A stretch of 64,000 bases of DNA from Flammeovirgaceae bacterium (GTDB lineage: Bacteria > Bacteroidota > Bacteroidia > Cytophagales > Cyclobacteriaceae): NCBI GenBank assembly GCA_016709845.1, contig JADJMA010000023.1, positions 1 to 64,000 of the forward strand. Direction: 5' to 3'. The notes under the pieces are model-generated. The model was not told the DNA's origin, ran no database searches, and saw nothing but the letters and a program-made list of their open reading frames with translations. Below, one piece after another: positions 29,675 to 40,187 of the stretch. A program made the position numbers and the translations under genes. The first letter of the stretch is position 1, and every line of letters starts with the position of its first letter.

Positions 29675-29682
29675 CAAAATTA
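29675..29682 (-). promoter_or_regulatory. -7 box TAATTTTG for the second FtsX permease
   Basis: On the minus strand TAATTTTG fits TAnnTTTG, 19 bp before the GTG start at 29655. A TTGAC lies 15 bp further up, closer than the usual 19. Candidate only. Confidence 0.35.
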
Positions 29683-29702
29683 TTTTGTCAGACTTGTCAA
29701 TA

Positions 29703-30336
29703 CTATTTCGGATAATTAGGATTTGCTTTTACTTCTCTTATTTGTTCCAAATGCCGAAATGAATGTTGAAAAAACATCATATACCTTTGATGAATATTTG
29801 GCCCAAAACAGATATAATGTATTCTTAAATTATCTTTTGTCTTTTTTAAAAAATCAATTGATTCATCTCGCATTGTGGTGTACCAAATAACATTATTCTT
29901 TCCTTCATTATTTCCAAGGGGAACACTATACGTGAAAGGTTTTGTATAATCTGTCGTGATGTTCTTTTTTTAGTCTTTTCGGATCTTGATTTATAAAGAT
30001 ACTGTCCGGAAGATGCTGGGGAAAGTCTGGCATTGGTCCCATGTTTAGGGCTACAGAAATTTCATTCATCTGAATTAATTCCCAAAGGCATATATGCTCA
30101 ACAATCTGGTTGATGCTCCAACGGTCTGGACTTTCTTTAAAGTTCCACTGCTCTTTAGTTAGATTTTTCGTTTCAACAAAGATTTCTTCTTTTGAACGAA
30201 TTAAATTGTCCAATAGATATTTTCTATCAGCTTCTGTCCATACTGGAACTTTTGAAGGTTCGTCTGTCTTTGTTTGTCCTTTGCTAGGATTAAGAAGCCC
30301 AAAAATAAGAGTCAGTGTTAATAAGCTTATTTTCAT
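29703..30336 (-). CDS. Secreted DinB-like protein (one frameshift)
   Basis: About 210 aa. The first part (29926-30336) has a signal peptide (MKISLLTLTLIFGLLNPSKG), then a four-helix DinB-type core with WSINQIVEHICLWE (first metal His). A frame change near 29960 continues as YTKPFTYSVPLGNNEGKNNV, IWYTTMRDESIDFLKKTKDN and HYICFGPNIHQRYMMFFQHS (second and third His), ending NPNYPK at 29703. Three His in the expected spacing suggest a metal site. DinB_2 proteins are often metal-dependent thiol transferases or stress proteins; the signal peptide is unusual but is known in Bacteroidota. Confidence 0.78.
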
Positions 30337-30584
30337 AGTGATTAATTTTTAATAGTCAACGGACACTTTTCATATTTGTTTTTTGCCGACCGAATTTTGT
30401 TGGCTTGGTTGTCTCTGTATCACTTTTATCGGTAGAAAGGGTGTGTTTAGCCGGCTATATTTGAGATAAAGTGTGCCTCAACAATTATCTTTCAGTGTAG
30501 TCAGATATCAAGATATAACAGCAAAAACAAAGCCTGTGTGTGTTTTTAATATCAACTAAAGGGGAGAACAATATAAATGTTTTA

Positions 30585-31350
30585 TCAGATGTATCCACTT
30601 AGTTTATAAGCTACCATGCCTACCCATTCGCGAATCATGGTATGCCAGATCAGTAACGATTCCACGCGGGGAATAAACAGCACATCGGGAGTAAACTTTC
30701 TTTCATGAATTAGAAAATCCGTGGTGAACGTATCACACGGCCAATCGATTTTTGTGAAACAGGCGCGCGATCTGCGCATGTGAAAGGCAGAGGTGATCAG
30801 TAAACATTCAGAGGAAGACATTGAATCTTTCAGCATCTTCTTTATGGCTACTGCCGATTCGTGGGTGTTACGCGATTCGTTTTCGATAATAAGATCCTGA
30901 TCAGGAACGCCCATCAGTTTAAGTGCTTCCGCAATCTCATCCGCCTCCTGGGCTCGCCTTTCCGTTAAACTTCCACTGCCACCCGAGATAAGAATTTTTT
31001 TAATAATGCCTAACCGATACAATTGTAGGGTATGCGTTACCCGATCGGCCCCGCGTTGAAAGTAAACCCGGTCGTCAGGCGTCATGTTGCCTTTAGTCAC
31101 TCCCGTAAGGAGAATGCCGATAGCGTACTCTTTTTTTTATTTTCTGAAAAGGGGTGGCGGGCAATTCCACAGCCTTATTACTTCGTTGGTTATAAAATCG
31201 TTAGAGAATAATAACAACAGCCCGAATCCAATTTTGGATAAGAGCCCTTTATACTTTTGCTTTTTAAAAGCCACGATAGCAGAAATAAATACAAATAATC
31301 ACCAGCGGCATGGTGAGGTAATTCAACGTCTTGGAAAGAATGAAGAACAT
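30585..31350 (-). CDS. YdcF/ElyC-family (DUF218) membrane protein (about three frameshifts)
   Basis: About 250 aa. The ATG at 31350 opens MFFILSKTLNYLTMPLVIIC, a first membrane helix, followed after breaks by LLSKIGFGLLLLFSNDFIT (second helix) and a TPFQKIKKEYAIGILLTGVT stretch. The DUF218 core is then intact: GVTKGNMTPDDRVYFQRGAD, KKILISGGSGSL, ENESRNTHESA and LLITSAFHMRRSRACF, ending SGYI. Members such as ElyC and SanA affect envelope integrity. It starts 5 bp after the ABC transporter gene and is probably co-transcribed with it. Confidence 0.82.
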
Positions 31351-31355
31351 GGCGG

Positions 31356-34300
31356 CTACATTCTTTTCGGAAGCGGATTGGAGATATTACTGAGGCCGTC
31401 TATAATTTTTCTTAAGATATCAAAGTAGAGGGTAAGGGCCAGAAAAAGAGTCATCATCCAAATTACACCCAGATTAAAGTAGAGCGTATCGATACTTTGA
31501 TTTAAAATATGTTTAGTAGGCATATAAAATTGAGCGTCAAAATCAACGAGATGTTCAGGATCTGGGTTTTTATAGATAGGAAAAATTTTCTGAATCAATT
31601 TTCCATTTTTTTCAATGATCCGGTTTTGCTCGATAGTATTTTTAACCAACTCTGAAATGGCCTCATTTTGATATTGATTACGAAACTCTTCAAACGATTT
31701 TTCCTTCTCAGAGGAGTTTGTTAGTTCATTAATCTTTTATCTTTTCTTCATCTGCTTTATTGTAACGGTTAATGTAAAACCGCTTAAGCGTAGTCAAAAA
31801 ATAGGTAGTTTCATCATAAACGGAAGAGTCGAAGCGTTCGCGTGTAAAGTCTTCGAGATGAGCAAAATCTTTTTTACCAACAAAATTCAATTCTTTCGTG
31901 ATTTCACGACTTAATAAGATAAATTCTTTCTGCACTTCTCTTTGTATGAGAGTATCTTGACTCTTTATATTAAGATTAACGAAGGCGAGTCGGGTTTCCA
32001 AAGCGGGTATGAAATAGATCTTTTTGTAATCAGCATCTGCCATTACTTTATCATCAGCATAGAAAATTTTTTCAAATTTATTGTCTTTATATTGCGTTAC
32101 CATGCTGGCCTCAAAAGCCCATCGCGAAGCCATGATGTCGCCCACCAACGGCACCGTTTCCGTATTCCCGATTACGGGATTAAGTTTATCGAACTTTACA
32201 ACCACACCACTTAAAATAAGTTGTGGAATAAGTAAGATTGGGATAAGAATATAAATCGTTACAGCCGAGTTGAAGGCAGCGGAGATATTTAGCCCTGATA
32301 GGTTAGCAAAACAGGAGGTGGAAAACAGAATGCCCCAATAGATCAGATACATGCCTTTTATTTCCAACAGCGTATTTCCAACTAAAACAAACAACAGCGT
32401 TTGAATCGCTGAGATCATAAATAAGATTCCAATCTTGGAAAGCAGATAGCTACTCTTATTTAGATGTAGAAATTTTTCTCGTTTCAAAATCTTTTTGTCC
32501 CGGATTATTTCTTCGGCACTTACGGTAAGGCCCATAAACAGGGCAACAATTACACTCATAAACAAATACGCGGGCATGTTTAGATTTTTACTAAACACAT
32601 ATCCGGTATTATAGATATCATCGGTATTATAATAGCGAACAATAAACGCCAATATGAATGCCAGGAGGGGGGCTTCTAATAAATTAATAACCAGGTATTG
32701 GGTGTTACTTAATTTAGCTAAGAAATCGCGCAAGCCAAACAGTTGTATTTGTTTGAGCCACGAGGGTACCCGTAAGGTTGATTGCGGTACTTCCTCCGAA
32801 GGATCAACAGGCGATATCGTGATCTTGGTTTTATATTGTTGATTCCATTGCTAGAGAAACTTTCGCTCATCGGTAAAGGTTCCGAATTCATTAATAACCT
32901 TTGTCTCAATGATATTAAAGATTTGCTCGGGGTTAACATTGCCGCAGGAGTAACATTCGCCCTGTTCGCTGTTTACCAGATTGATATTTTTTTTGAAATA
33001 GGTAATTGCATCCACCGGGTTACCATAGTAGATTTGATAACCACCGGTATCGAGAATCACTAGCTTATCAAACATTTTAAATATATCTGAAGAAGGTTGG
33101 TGGATAACGGCAAAGACAAGTTTACCTTTTAATGAAAGTTCGTTAAGCAGGTCGATAATATTTTCGGAATCGCGCGAGGATAACCCCGAGGTGGGCTCAT
33201 CAACAAACAACACTGCGGGTTCTCGCAATAACTCAAGACCGATGTTGAGTCTCTTGCGTTGGCCCCCACTAATTGTTTTCGAAGGGGGAACCTACGGTTA
33301 AATGTTTCGTCTCCATTAGCCCCAGATCGCTAAGCGTTTTTAATACCAACTCATCAATCTCCTTTTCATTTAGGTGACTAAAGCAGAGCTTGGCAGAAAA
33401 ATAAAGATTCTGATATACCGTTAAATCTTCTATCAATAAGTCATCTTGAGGTACAAAGCCTATTACACCCTCAATTTTTTCGGGTTCCTCATAAATATCT
33501 ATACCGTTAATCAGCACTTTACCACCTGAAGGTTTTTCACTGCCGTTAAGCACATGAAGCAAAGTTGATTTACCGGCTCCACTGGCTCCCATCAGAGCAA
33601 CGAGGTTTCCTGATTCTTCTAAAATATCTACCTCACGTAATCCAAGCCGGCCGTTTTTAAATTGGTATGAGATTTTTTTAGCTTCAAAGCTAGTGCGGGT
33701 TCCGCTTATGAGTTTTTTGAAAAGCCCCAACGCCTCGCCATAGTATATGGGGTCGCTGCCATCCCAACGCATAGTGCTGCCTGTAGCCAACACATTAATA
33801 TTCCCTGACTTCTGCGGCACCCCGTTTAAGTAAACATCTGTGTGGCCAACATATTTCAAGAAGAACGTGTCGGTACTGCGCAGATAAAGTATTGCCATGA
33901 AGCCGTCCAGATGCTCGCGGTGTATGTGCATGCAAGTTCCGGGTAGGGCATCTGTTGAATCGATGAAGGATATCTTCGTGATTGTTATCACTTCTGTTTT
34001 TGCTCAATACATGTTGCTTGATTAGCTCAAGATCGGTTTTTGAAATATTGAGGTGCTTCGCGGATCTGAAGCGCCAGGTTTGTTCGCGGTCTGAAATGGC
34101 ACCATCGGCAAGGATAACGCTCATCAACTCCAATACGATTACTACCTTTTGGTTCTGTGCTATTTCTTCATTGATAGATCGACAGATATTTATAATGTAA
34201 CTATTCTCTTGGGCTGCACTTAGTTTACCCGAAGTCTCTGAAGCAAACTCATCAAAGAGCCGCATCTGATTTTCGGTTGCTTTTTGACTAAGATGGTCAG

Positions 34301-34403
34301 AAAGAAATACGAGAATGTGATCACGCTCTTGCTTGGTGATTAAATCTTCTTTTGCTACCAGGGCAAAGAGCTTCATGATGGCAGTCAGTACAGGTTCGCT
34401 CAT
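31356..34403 (-). CDS. TerB-FHA-ABCG fusion transporter (frameshifts and one in-frame TAG)
   Basis: About 1010 aa. Residues 1-140 (33795-34403) form a TerB-like helical domain (VIVLELMSVILADGAISDRE). After a break near 33985 comes an FHA-like beta domain (YVGHTDVYLNGVPQKSGN, RWDGSDPIYYGE). The ATPase follows: Walker A MGASGAGKSTLL, Q-loop VIGFVPQDDLL, signature ISGGQRKRLNIG (seen after a frame change near 33270), Walker B VLFVDEPTSGL, H-loop AVIHQPSS. This is the ABCG (eye-pigment) type. The permease part (31729-32733) has six helices (AYLFMSVIVALFMGLTVSAEE, LIYWGILFSTSCFANLSGL) and a long cytoplasmic or outside loop, and the tail (31356-31649) adds a last helix. Rv1747 of Mycobacterium is a similar FHA-ABC-TMD protein. 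The substrate is unknown. Confidence 0.83.
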
Positions 34404-34459
34404 GGTTTACAAGTAGACAGGTTTGTTAAAGATAACAAAGAATGGTCTTTCTTAAATAA

Positions 34460-34489
34460 AAAAAGGATTAACCTTGGGCTAATCCTTTT
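34460..34489 (-). terminator. Rho-independent terminator behind the lipoprotein gene
   Basis: AAAAGGATTA at 34461-34470 pairs with TAATCCTTTT at 34480-34489, with a 9-nt loop. Read on the minus strand the stem is followed by a T run (TTTTTTTATTT), 20 bp beyond the stop at 34510. Confidence 0.85.
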
Positions 34490-34509
34490 GAGTGCAAAAT
34501 AGTGTGTTT

Positions 34510-35400
34510 CTATTCTACAATGGTGGTTCTCATCTTTTCAACAATCTTCGTGATCTCTACCAGATTTTTATCAGTAAGTACCAAGGCCGAGTTGTTATTT
34601 TTTATCTGATCTTCAATGTTTAGGTCGCGGTAACTTGCCTGAAGGGCAGCAAGATCTTTCTTTAGCGTACCGATAGGTTCAGCAGAATCTACGGTTGATA
34701 GCATCCTGGCAAGTTCATCTACAGATTTTTCCTGCTCAAGGATAATGCGCATTAAGGGTGTAAGAACCAGATTCCTCGAATCATCAGGAAGAAGATCTTT
34801 CGGGTAGGTTTTGATTAAGCCTGTTGAGATGTATAATCCCTCTACGAAGCTTCCGGTTAACAACAGGGCGGCCAACTTATTGCGGCTGTTGTCTTTCAGA
34901 TACTTTTCGCTGGATTTGGTAGCGGCATTCAAAATATTGGCAAGGGAATCTTTATTGGCAATATTGGCTTCAAAACGTTGAAGAACGCTTACATCAAAGG
35001 TGCCTATAACGCCTAAATTGTCAGCCAGTTTTTTGGCGGAATTCAGGTAATCAATAGCCTCCTGCGTTTTTTCGTATGAACTTAAATAACCGATATCGGT
35101 GGTATACACGCCCAGGTTAAGGGCTGCTTTGTCGGATAGCGCACTGTACTTATCAACCTTATTTCGATCGTTTAATAAACTTTGATTGAACTCTGCCCCG
35201 GTTGCCTGAAGCAAATAAGGGATTTCAGAGGGTGAGGGCAGATTGTTGATCACATCCTGAACCTGATCGTTCAGGGATTCTTCAGCTTGATTAAACTCAT
35301 TAGCATTTTGGTTAGCATCATTTTTTGAACCCCCGCAGGACCAAAGACCAACCATGGCTAATAAGGCAAGTAAATAAGCATTGAGTCTAGTAAATTTCAT
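34510..35400 (-). CDS. Lipoprotein of unknown function
   Basis: 296 aa, intact. The lipobox is VGLWSCGG (Cys22), then an Asn-rich linker. The rest is nearly all helical (YSALSDKAALNLGVYTTDIG, YEKTQEAIDYLNSAKKLADN, LARMLSTVDSAEP), like TPR-poor helical bundle lipoproteins of Cytophagales. No enzyme motif. It has its own terminator and is divergent from the response regulator at 35536. Confidence 0.8.
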   Translation of the reverse strand: MKFTRLNAYLLALLAMVGLWSCGGSKNDANQNANEFNQAEESLNDQVQDVINNLPSPSEIPYLLQATGAEFNQSLLNDRNKVDKYSALSDKAALNLGVYTTDIGYLSSYEKTQEAIDYLNSAKKLADNLGVIGTFDVSVLQRFEANIANKDSLANILNAATKSSEKYLKDNSRNKLAALLLTGSFVEGLYISTGLIKTYPKDLLPDDSRNLVLTPLMRIILEQEKSVDELARMLSTVDSAEPIGTLKKDLAALQASYRDLNIEDQIKNNNSALVLTDKNLVEITKIVEKMRTTIVE

Positions 35401-35535
35401 GGGTTTTTAGTTTAGCCTTCAATTTTAGCACATTTTTCGAAACCAGTAAAACCGTTTTGGCCTTTATTTTGGCCTTAAATTGCAAAAGTATCCACAAGTT
35501 CAAACATTATTTGTCAATTTCCAGTTAAAGATTAA

Positions 35536-35949
35536 ATGATCAGACCTTATCCTGTTGAAACAGCCTATTTAATTGATGACAGCGAGGTCGACTTGTTTGT
35601 GCATAAAAAGTTTATCGAGTTGCGCCAGTTGGCCAGTGAAATTGTTACGTATAACTCACCCTTACTGGCTCTGGAAAAGATGTCAGATATACCTGACAAT
35701 GGGCCTCCGGGCATATTATTCCTTGACCTTAACATGCCTATGATTAATGGCTTTGAGTTTTTGGAAAAAGCCAAAGGAATTTCTAATGGCATTTTTAACA
35801 GGATGCGGGTGGTTATCCTGACAAGTTCAAACAACCATACAGATCGGGAGCGCGCCATGACCTTTGGCAATGTGATCAGTTTTATACCTAAACCTCTTAC
35901 TGTTCAAGGTATTGATGATATTATTAAACTGCTTGAAACAGAGAGGTAA
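35536..35949 (+). CDS. Stand-alone CheY-like response regulator
   Basis: 137 aa. Acidic pair at residues 14-15 (YLIDDSEVD), phospho-acceptor Asp64 in LFLDLNMPMI, Thr/Ser switch in VVILTSS, and Lys119 in SFIPKPL: the complete receiver site. No output domain. The loop in GNVISFIPKP is normal. Members of this type are common in Bacteroidota as single-domain regulators, with the partner kinase often encoded away. No kinase gene is nearby. Confidence 0.92.
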   Translation: MIRPYPVETAYLIDDSEVDLFVHKKFIELRQLASEIVTYNSPLLALEKMSDIPDNGPPGILFLDLNMPMINGFEFLEKAKGISNGIFNRMRVVILTSSNNHTDRERAMTFGNVISFIPKPLTVQGIDDIIKLLETER

Positions 35950-35951
35950 AG

Positions 35952-37259
35952 TCAGTCTGAGCTTGGAGATTCCGGAAAAGTCCAGGTTTTATACTTGGCT
36001 ATAAAGTAAACTAATGAAAGCGTAATCAGAATCGATCCGGCAATCGAGAGCACATACCCACTTGAAATAAAAAATTCGAGCCAACTCAATTCTGCATTCC
36101 CAAACTCCTTAAAGAGGAGAACCCCCACGCTGCCGAGATACCCAAATGAATCGGCCAGGTAAATAAGAAAGCCTACGGTGCTTACATACCGAAACGTGGC
36201 AATCAACCGATCAAAGAATATGCTGTTGAATTGGATATAGCCAAAGTACAAACCCATGCCAACTAAAATCATCCAGGCCGGGGCTCCAATAAGTTTCTTC
36301 TCAAAAGCCAGGGTACTAAGCCCTACCGTTAGCATACCCACAAACACAATGATGTGATTGATTACCATGGCTCTGAAATTGTCTTTTATTACCATTAAAC
36401 TTCCGATCACAATAAGAACGGTAAAAGCAACAATCGACTCTGTAAAAGTAAAGATGCCTGGTTTGTCTCCATACCCAAGGGACTGCCAGATTTCAGCAGA
36501 GAAATTATCTCTAAAATCCCGAAAGGCAGTTAATAGCATGTAGGTAAGAATCAGAAGGATCAGGCCAGGAGCAAATGTGATTGTGTATTTTACCCTCTCT
36601 TTTCCTGTCATAGGACTGCGCTTGGTTCTTAGCGCTTCATCCTCTGCAGTGGGTGGGGGAATTTTATCGAGCATCCAAAGAAAGAGGAGCAAGGGCAAGA
36701 AGAAAAGACAGGAAGCCACAAAGGGCATCCAGAATTCTGAAACACCCCAGTCGCGCATAAGAAAACCACCTACCGTTTTGGCAAAGCCGGCAGAAAAAAT
36801 AAAGCTGACAGACAAGCTTGCTCCCAATACCTCGGTGAATTTTCGTCCTTCCAAATAGCCGAACACCATACCCCATACCATGCCTAAGGGCAAGCCATTA
36901 AAAAATAAGAAAATAAGATTGTAGGGAGTTGGGGCCATGGCAAAAAATAACCAGGAAATACTGGCAATGGTAACCATAATGAGAATACCTTTTGCCCGCG
37001 CGTGTGCACCTAATTCAGAAACCACTTTTATTCCAATAAACTTGGATAGCATGTAACCCAATACCTGAGAGATCACCATCCAAACTTTAAAATCGGCACC
37101 CCATAAACTCATATGCTCATAGGTGGCCACACCAAAAGTTTTACGCAGAGCAAAAATGCAGGTGTACAAACAAAAGGCAGAAAGGGATACGTATAGAGAG
37201 AACCAGAAGCCATTGGTTTGCTCAAGCCAGCGCGTGATATTAGATTTTTTGTTGCTCAA
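35952..37259 (-). CDS. Major facilitator-like membrane protein (DUF5690 type)
   Basis: 435 aa, intact, starting from a TTG (SNKKSNITRWLEQTNGFW). About twelve membrane helices alternate with short loops (FSLYVSLSAFCLYTCIFALRK, LFFNGLPLGMVWGMVFGYLE, FTEVLGASLSVSFIFSAGFA). The FGYLEGRKFTE loop after the fourth helix corresponds to the MFS loop 2-3 region. This matches the DUF5690 group of the major facilitator fold; the substrate is unknown. It converges with the response regulator with 2 bp between the stop codons. Confidence 0.78.
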   Translation of the reverse strand: MSNKKSNITRWLEQTNGFWFSLYVSLSAFCLYTCIFALRKTFGVATYEHMSLWGADFKVWMVISQVLGYMLSKFIGIKVVSELGAHARAKGILIMVTIASISWLFFAMAPTPYNLIFLFFNGLPLGMVWGMVFGYLEGRKFTEVLGASLSVSFIFSAGFAKTVGGFLMRDWGVSEFWMPFVASCLFFLPLLLFLWMLDKIPPPTAEDEALRTKRSPMTGKERVKYTITFAPGLILLILTYMLLTAFRDFRDNFSAEIWQSLGYGDKPGIFTFTESIVAFTVLIVIGSLMVIKDNFRAMVINHIIVFVGMLTVGLSTLAFEKKLIGAPAWMILVGMGLYFGYIQFNSIFFDRLIATFRYVSTVGFLIYLADSFGYLGSVGVLLFKEFGNAELSWLEFFISSGYVLSIAGSILITLSLVYFIAKYKTWTFPESPSSD

Positions 37260-37409
37260 AGTTGGTTTGTATAATGTTGGCGACTCTTATTATCCAGGAT
37301 GTAAGAATAATAAACTTTTTGAACTGAATGGGTTCTGAACACAATAAATTATGCTATCGGGTATAAAATAATTAATGCCCTGCGTAACTTACTGGTCAAT
37401 CATTTTACT

Positions 37410-40187
37410 ATGCGGTTACTATTTATTCTTTTGATCATTTTGTTACAGGCATGTACTTCATCGCCTGATTCAACGAAGAAGCATTGGATCGCCACGGCTC
37501 CGGCAGGTACTGAATACACCTCTATCAATCGTTTGGACACCACGGTAATTCCCAATGGCCGATTGCTTACACCGCTAGGTAAGCAAATAACAGTAGCACC
37601 CCATCCGTTTGGCCTTACGTTAAGTCCCGATGGTAAAACAATTATTACTGCCAACTCCGGTACGGGTCCTTTCTCTATTTCAATCATTCAGGATTTTAAT
37701 TCAGCACAACCTTTTGTAAAACAAATTCCAGAAACAGTTGACCCTGAAGAAGGTTTGTTGGAAGCAGCCTTTATGGGCCTGGCCATCGCACCCGACAATT
37801 CAAAAGTGTATGTAGCAGGCGGACAACAAAATCGTATTTATATTTTCGATTTAAAAACGTATAAGAAGATAGGCGAAATCTCGTGCAATAAATCGTTCGA
37901 TGATTCGGATTATAGTGATGGCTACATTGGCGATATGGTGTTGAATAAAAAGGCGATCGGTTGTATGTGGTTGATCAGATTGGGTTTAGAATGATGGTGA
38001 TTGATACCGAAAAGAAAAAAGTACTTCACAACGTAAAAACAGGTCGCTATCCTTTCGGGATTGCTTTGTCGCCTGATGAGAAAACTGTTTATGTAGCCAA
38101 TGTGGGCATGTTTGAATACAGCTACATCAAATCCTTGGATAAAAATCATCTTAATGAAACAGCGTTGCGATTCCCGGCAACGGCTTATGGTTCTGAAGAA
38201 ATGAAGACCGGAATTATAAATGATACGTTGGAAGTTGCTGGCCTTGGTGACCCCAATGCACCGGAATCTTTTTCGGTGTGGAGCATTGATCTAACAAAAG
38301 AAAAACCAACAGTAGTTTCTAAAGTGAAGACAGGCGTGTTGGTAGGCGAGGAGGTAGAAGGAATCCCCGCTGTGGGTGGCTCGAGCCCAAACTCATTAGT
38401 GGCCACGGATAATTTTGTATATGTAAGCAATGGTAATAATGATAACATTTCTGTGATTGATGCGAAGCAAGGTACCGTGGTTAATTCTATTGAATTAAAA
38501 CTGGATGAACGATCAGGTAATCTTAAAGGTGTTATTCCTTTGGACTGGCCATTTCACCAGATCAAAAGAGATTGTTTGTGGCCGAAGCGGGTATCAATGC
38601 AGTGGCTATTATTGATGTGGCTTCACAAAAGTAATGGGCCATATTCCCACAGGCTGGTTTCCGTCAAAGCTAAAAGTATCACCCGATGGCAAGCAGTTGA
38701 TTGTTTCAAATGCGAAAGGTTACGGCAGCGGCCCCAACGGAGGAAAGAACTTCATTCCACCTTATGAAGGCCGTGGGTCAGATTACATTGGGTCGTTGAT
38801 GTTTGGCACGGTTTCCATTATAGATATCCCTACCGATGGAGAACTGATTGAGCTAACCCATAAAGTTATTGCTAACAATTTTTCTTTTAAGGAAGTAACT
38901 CAAGGGATTGATAAAAATCCAATTCCGGATTTTACAGGGGAGGCTGAATCTCCGATAAAATATATTGTTTTTATCTCGAAGGAAAATCGAACGTATGACG
39001 AAGTGTTTGGCCAGGTGCAGTCAGGTAAAGGCGATGCATCGCTGGCACGTTTTGGAGCAAATGTTTCATTTTCAAACCGCAACAAATCGCAAACACTTAC
39101 AGGTGTTACGGTTATGCCTAATCATTTAAAACTGGCGGACGAGTTTACCGTCTCCGATAATTTTTATGTCGATGCCGATGTGTCGGCCGATGGTCATCGC
39201 TGGTTAACAAACACGTATCCGAATGAGTGGATGGAAACGCATCATCCAGCTGCGTATGGTGGTGGGAGAGAACTTAAGGAGGAATCCAATGCACCCGGGA
39301 AATTTGGAATGACCGGAGCTTCCGGGGCAATCTATCCCGAAGATTATAACCAGCATGGCTCCATGTGGGACCATATGCACCGCAATGGTATTGAGTTTTA
39401 TAATTTTGGATTTGGGGTTGAGTTTGATGCCGGCAGTTTTGCGGATTCAACCTTTAAGTATGGGGGCGTTCGGTACCTGGTTAATTATCCTGTTCCTGGG
39501 CCCATCTTTGATCGCACTTCCCGGTTGTTTCCAACGTTTAACATGGCTATACCCGATCAATTCCGAGCAGACGTTTTTATCAAGGAGATCAATGAAAAAT
39601 TTATTGATCAGAAAAAAGATTTGCCACACATGCTCACCCTGCAATTGCTTAATGATCATGGAGCGGGTGAACGTCCGCAAGCCGGCTTTCCATTCAACGA
39701 AAGTTATATGGCGGATAATGATTTAGCGCTTGGGCGAGTGGTTGAATATTTAAGTCATTTACCACAATGGAAAAATATGATGATTGTGGTAACGGAAGAT
39801 GATGCCCAAGGAGGTAGCGATCATATAGATGCACACCGCAGTTTACTGATGATCATTTCTCCGTACGCAAAGCGCAGTTTCAATAGCCATCAGCATTATA
39901 GTTTTGGTTCTATCTTTAAATCGTTTTGGAACGTGCTAAATATTCCGTACCTGAATCAATATGATTTTGGTACGACTACACTAAGTGATTGCTTTACAGC
40001 CCAGCCCGACTTTACTCCGTACAATGCAGTTTCAGTTGATCCACGGATTTTTGATCCCCGGGTTGCCCTAAAACCATTCGATGAAAAATTTGATTGGAAA
40101 GCCATGAATGAATCTCCGATGCTTGACGATCCAGACGAAATAAAGAAAGCGCGCGATGATGATGGTCGCACCAAAGTGAATCATTGA
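37410..40187 (+). CDS. YncE-like propeller fused to phosphoesterase, lipoprotein (three frameshifts)
   Basis: About 920 aa in three pieces, breaks near 37960, 38550 and 38630. A lipoprotein signal (LLQACTSSPD) is followed by beta-propeller repeats of YncE type (HPFGLTLSPDGKTIITANSG, GLAIAPDNSKVYVAGG, YPFGIALSPDEKTVYVAN, FVYVSNGNNDNISVID, LKVSPDGKQLIVSN). Then comes a phosphoesterase/alkaline-phosphatase-type domain: SKENRTYDEVFG, VDADVSADGHRW, VVTEDDAQGGSDHIDAHRSL, all characteristic of acid-phosphatase/phospholipase C-like enzymes. Known in Bacteroidota as bifunctional YncE/alkaline phosphatase proteins. It would act on phosphate esters at the cell surface. Its stop overlaps the opposite GH127 gene by 7 bp. 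Confidence 0.84.
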
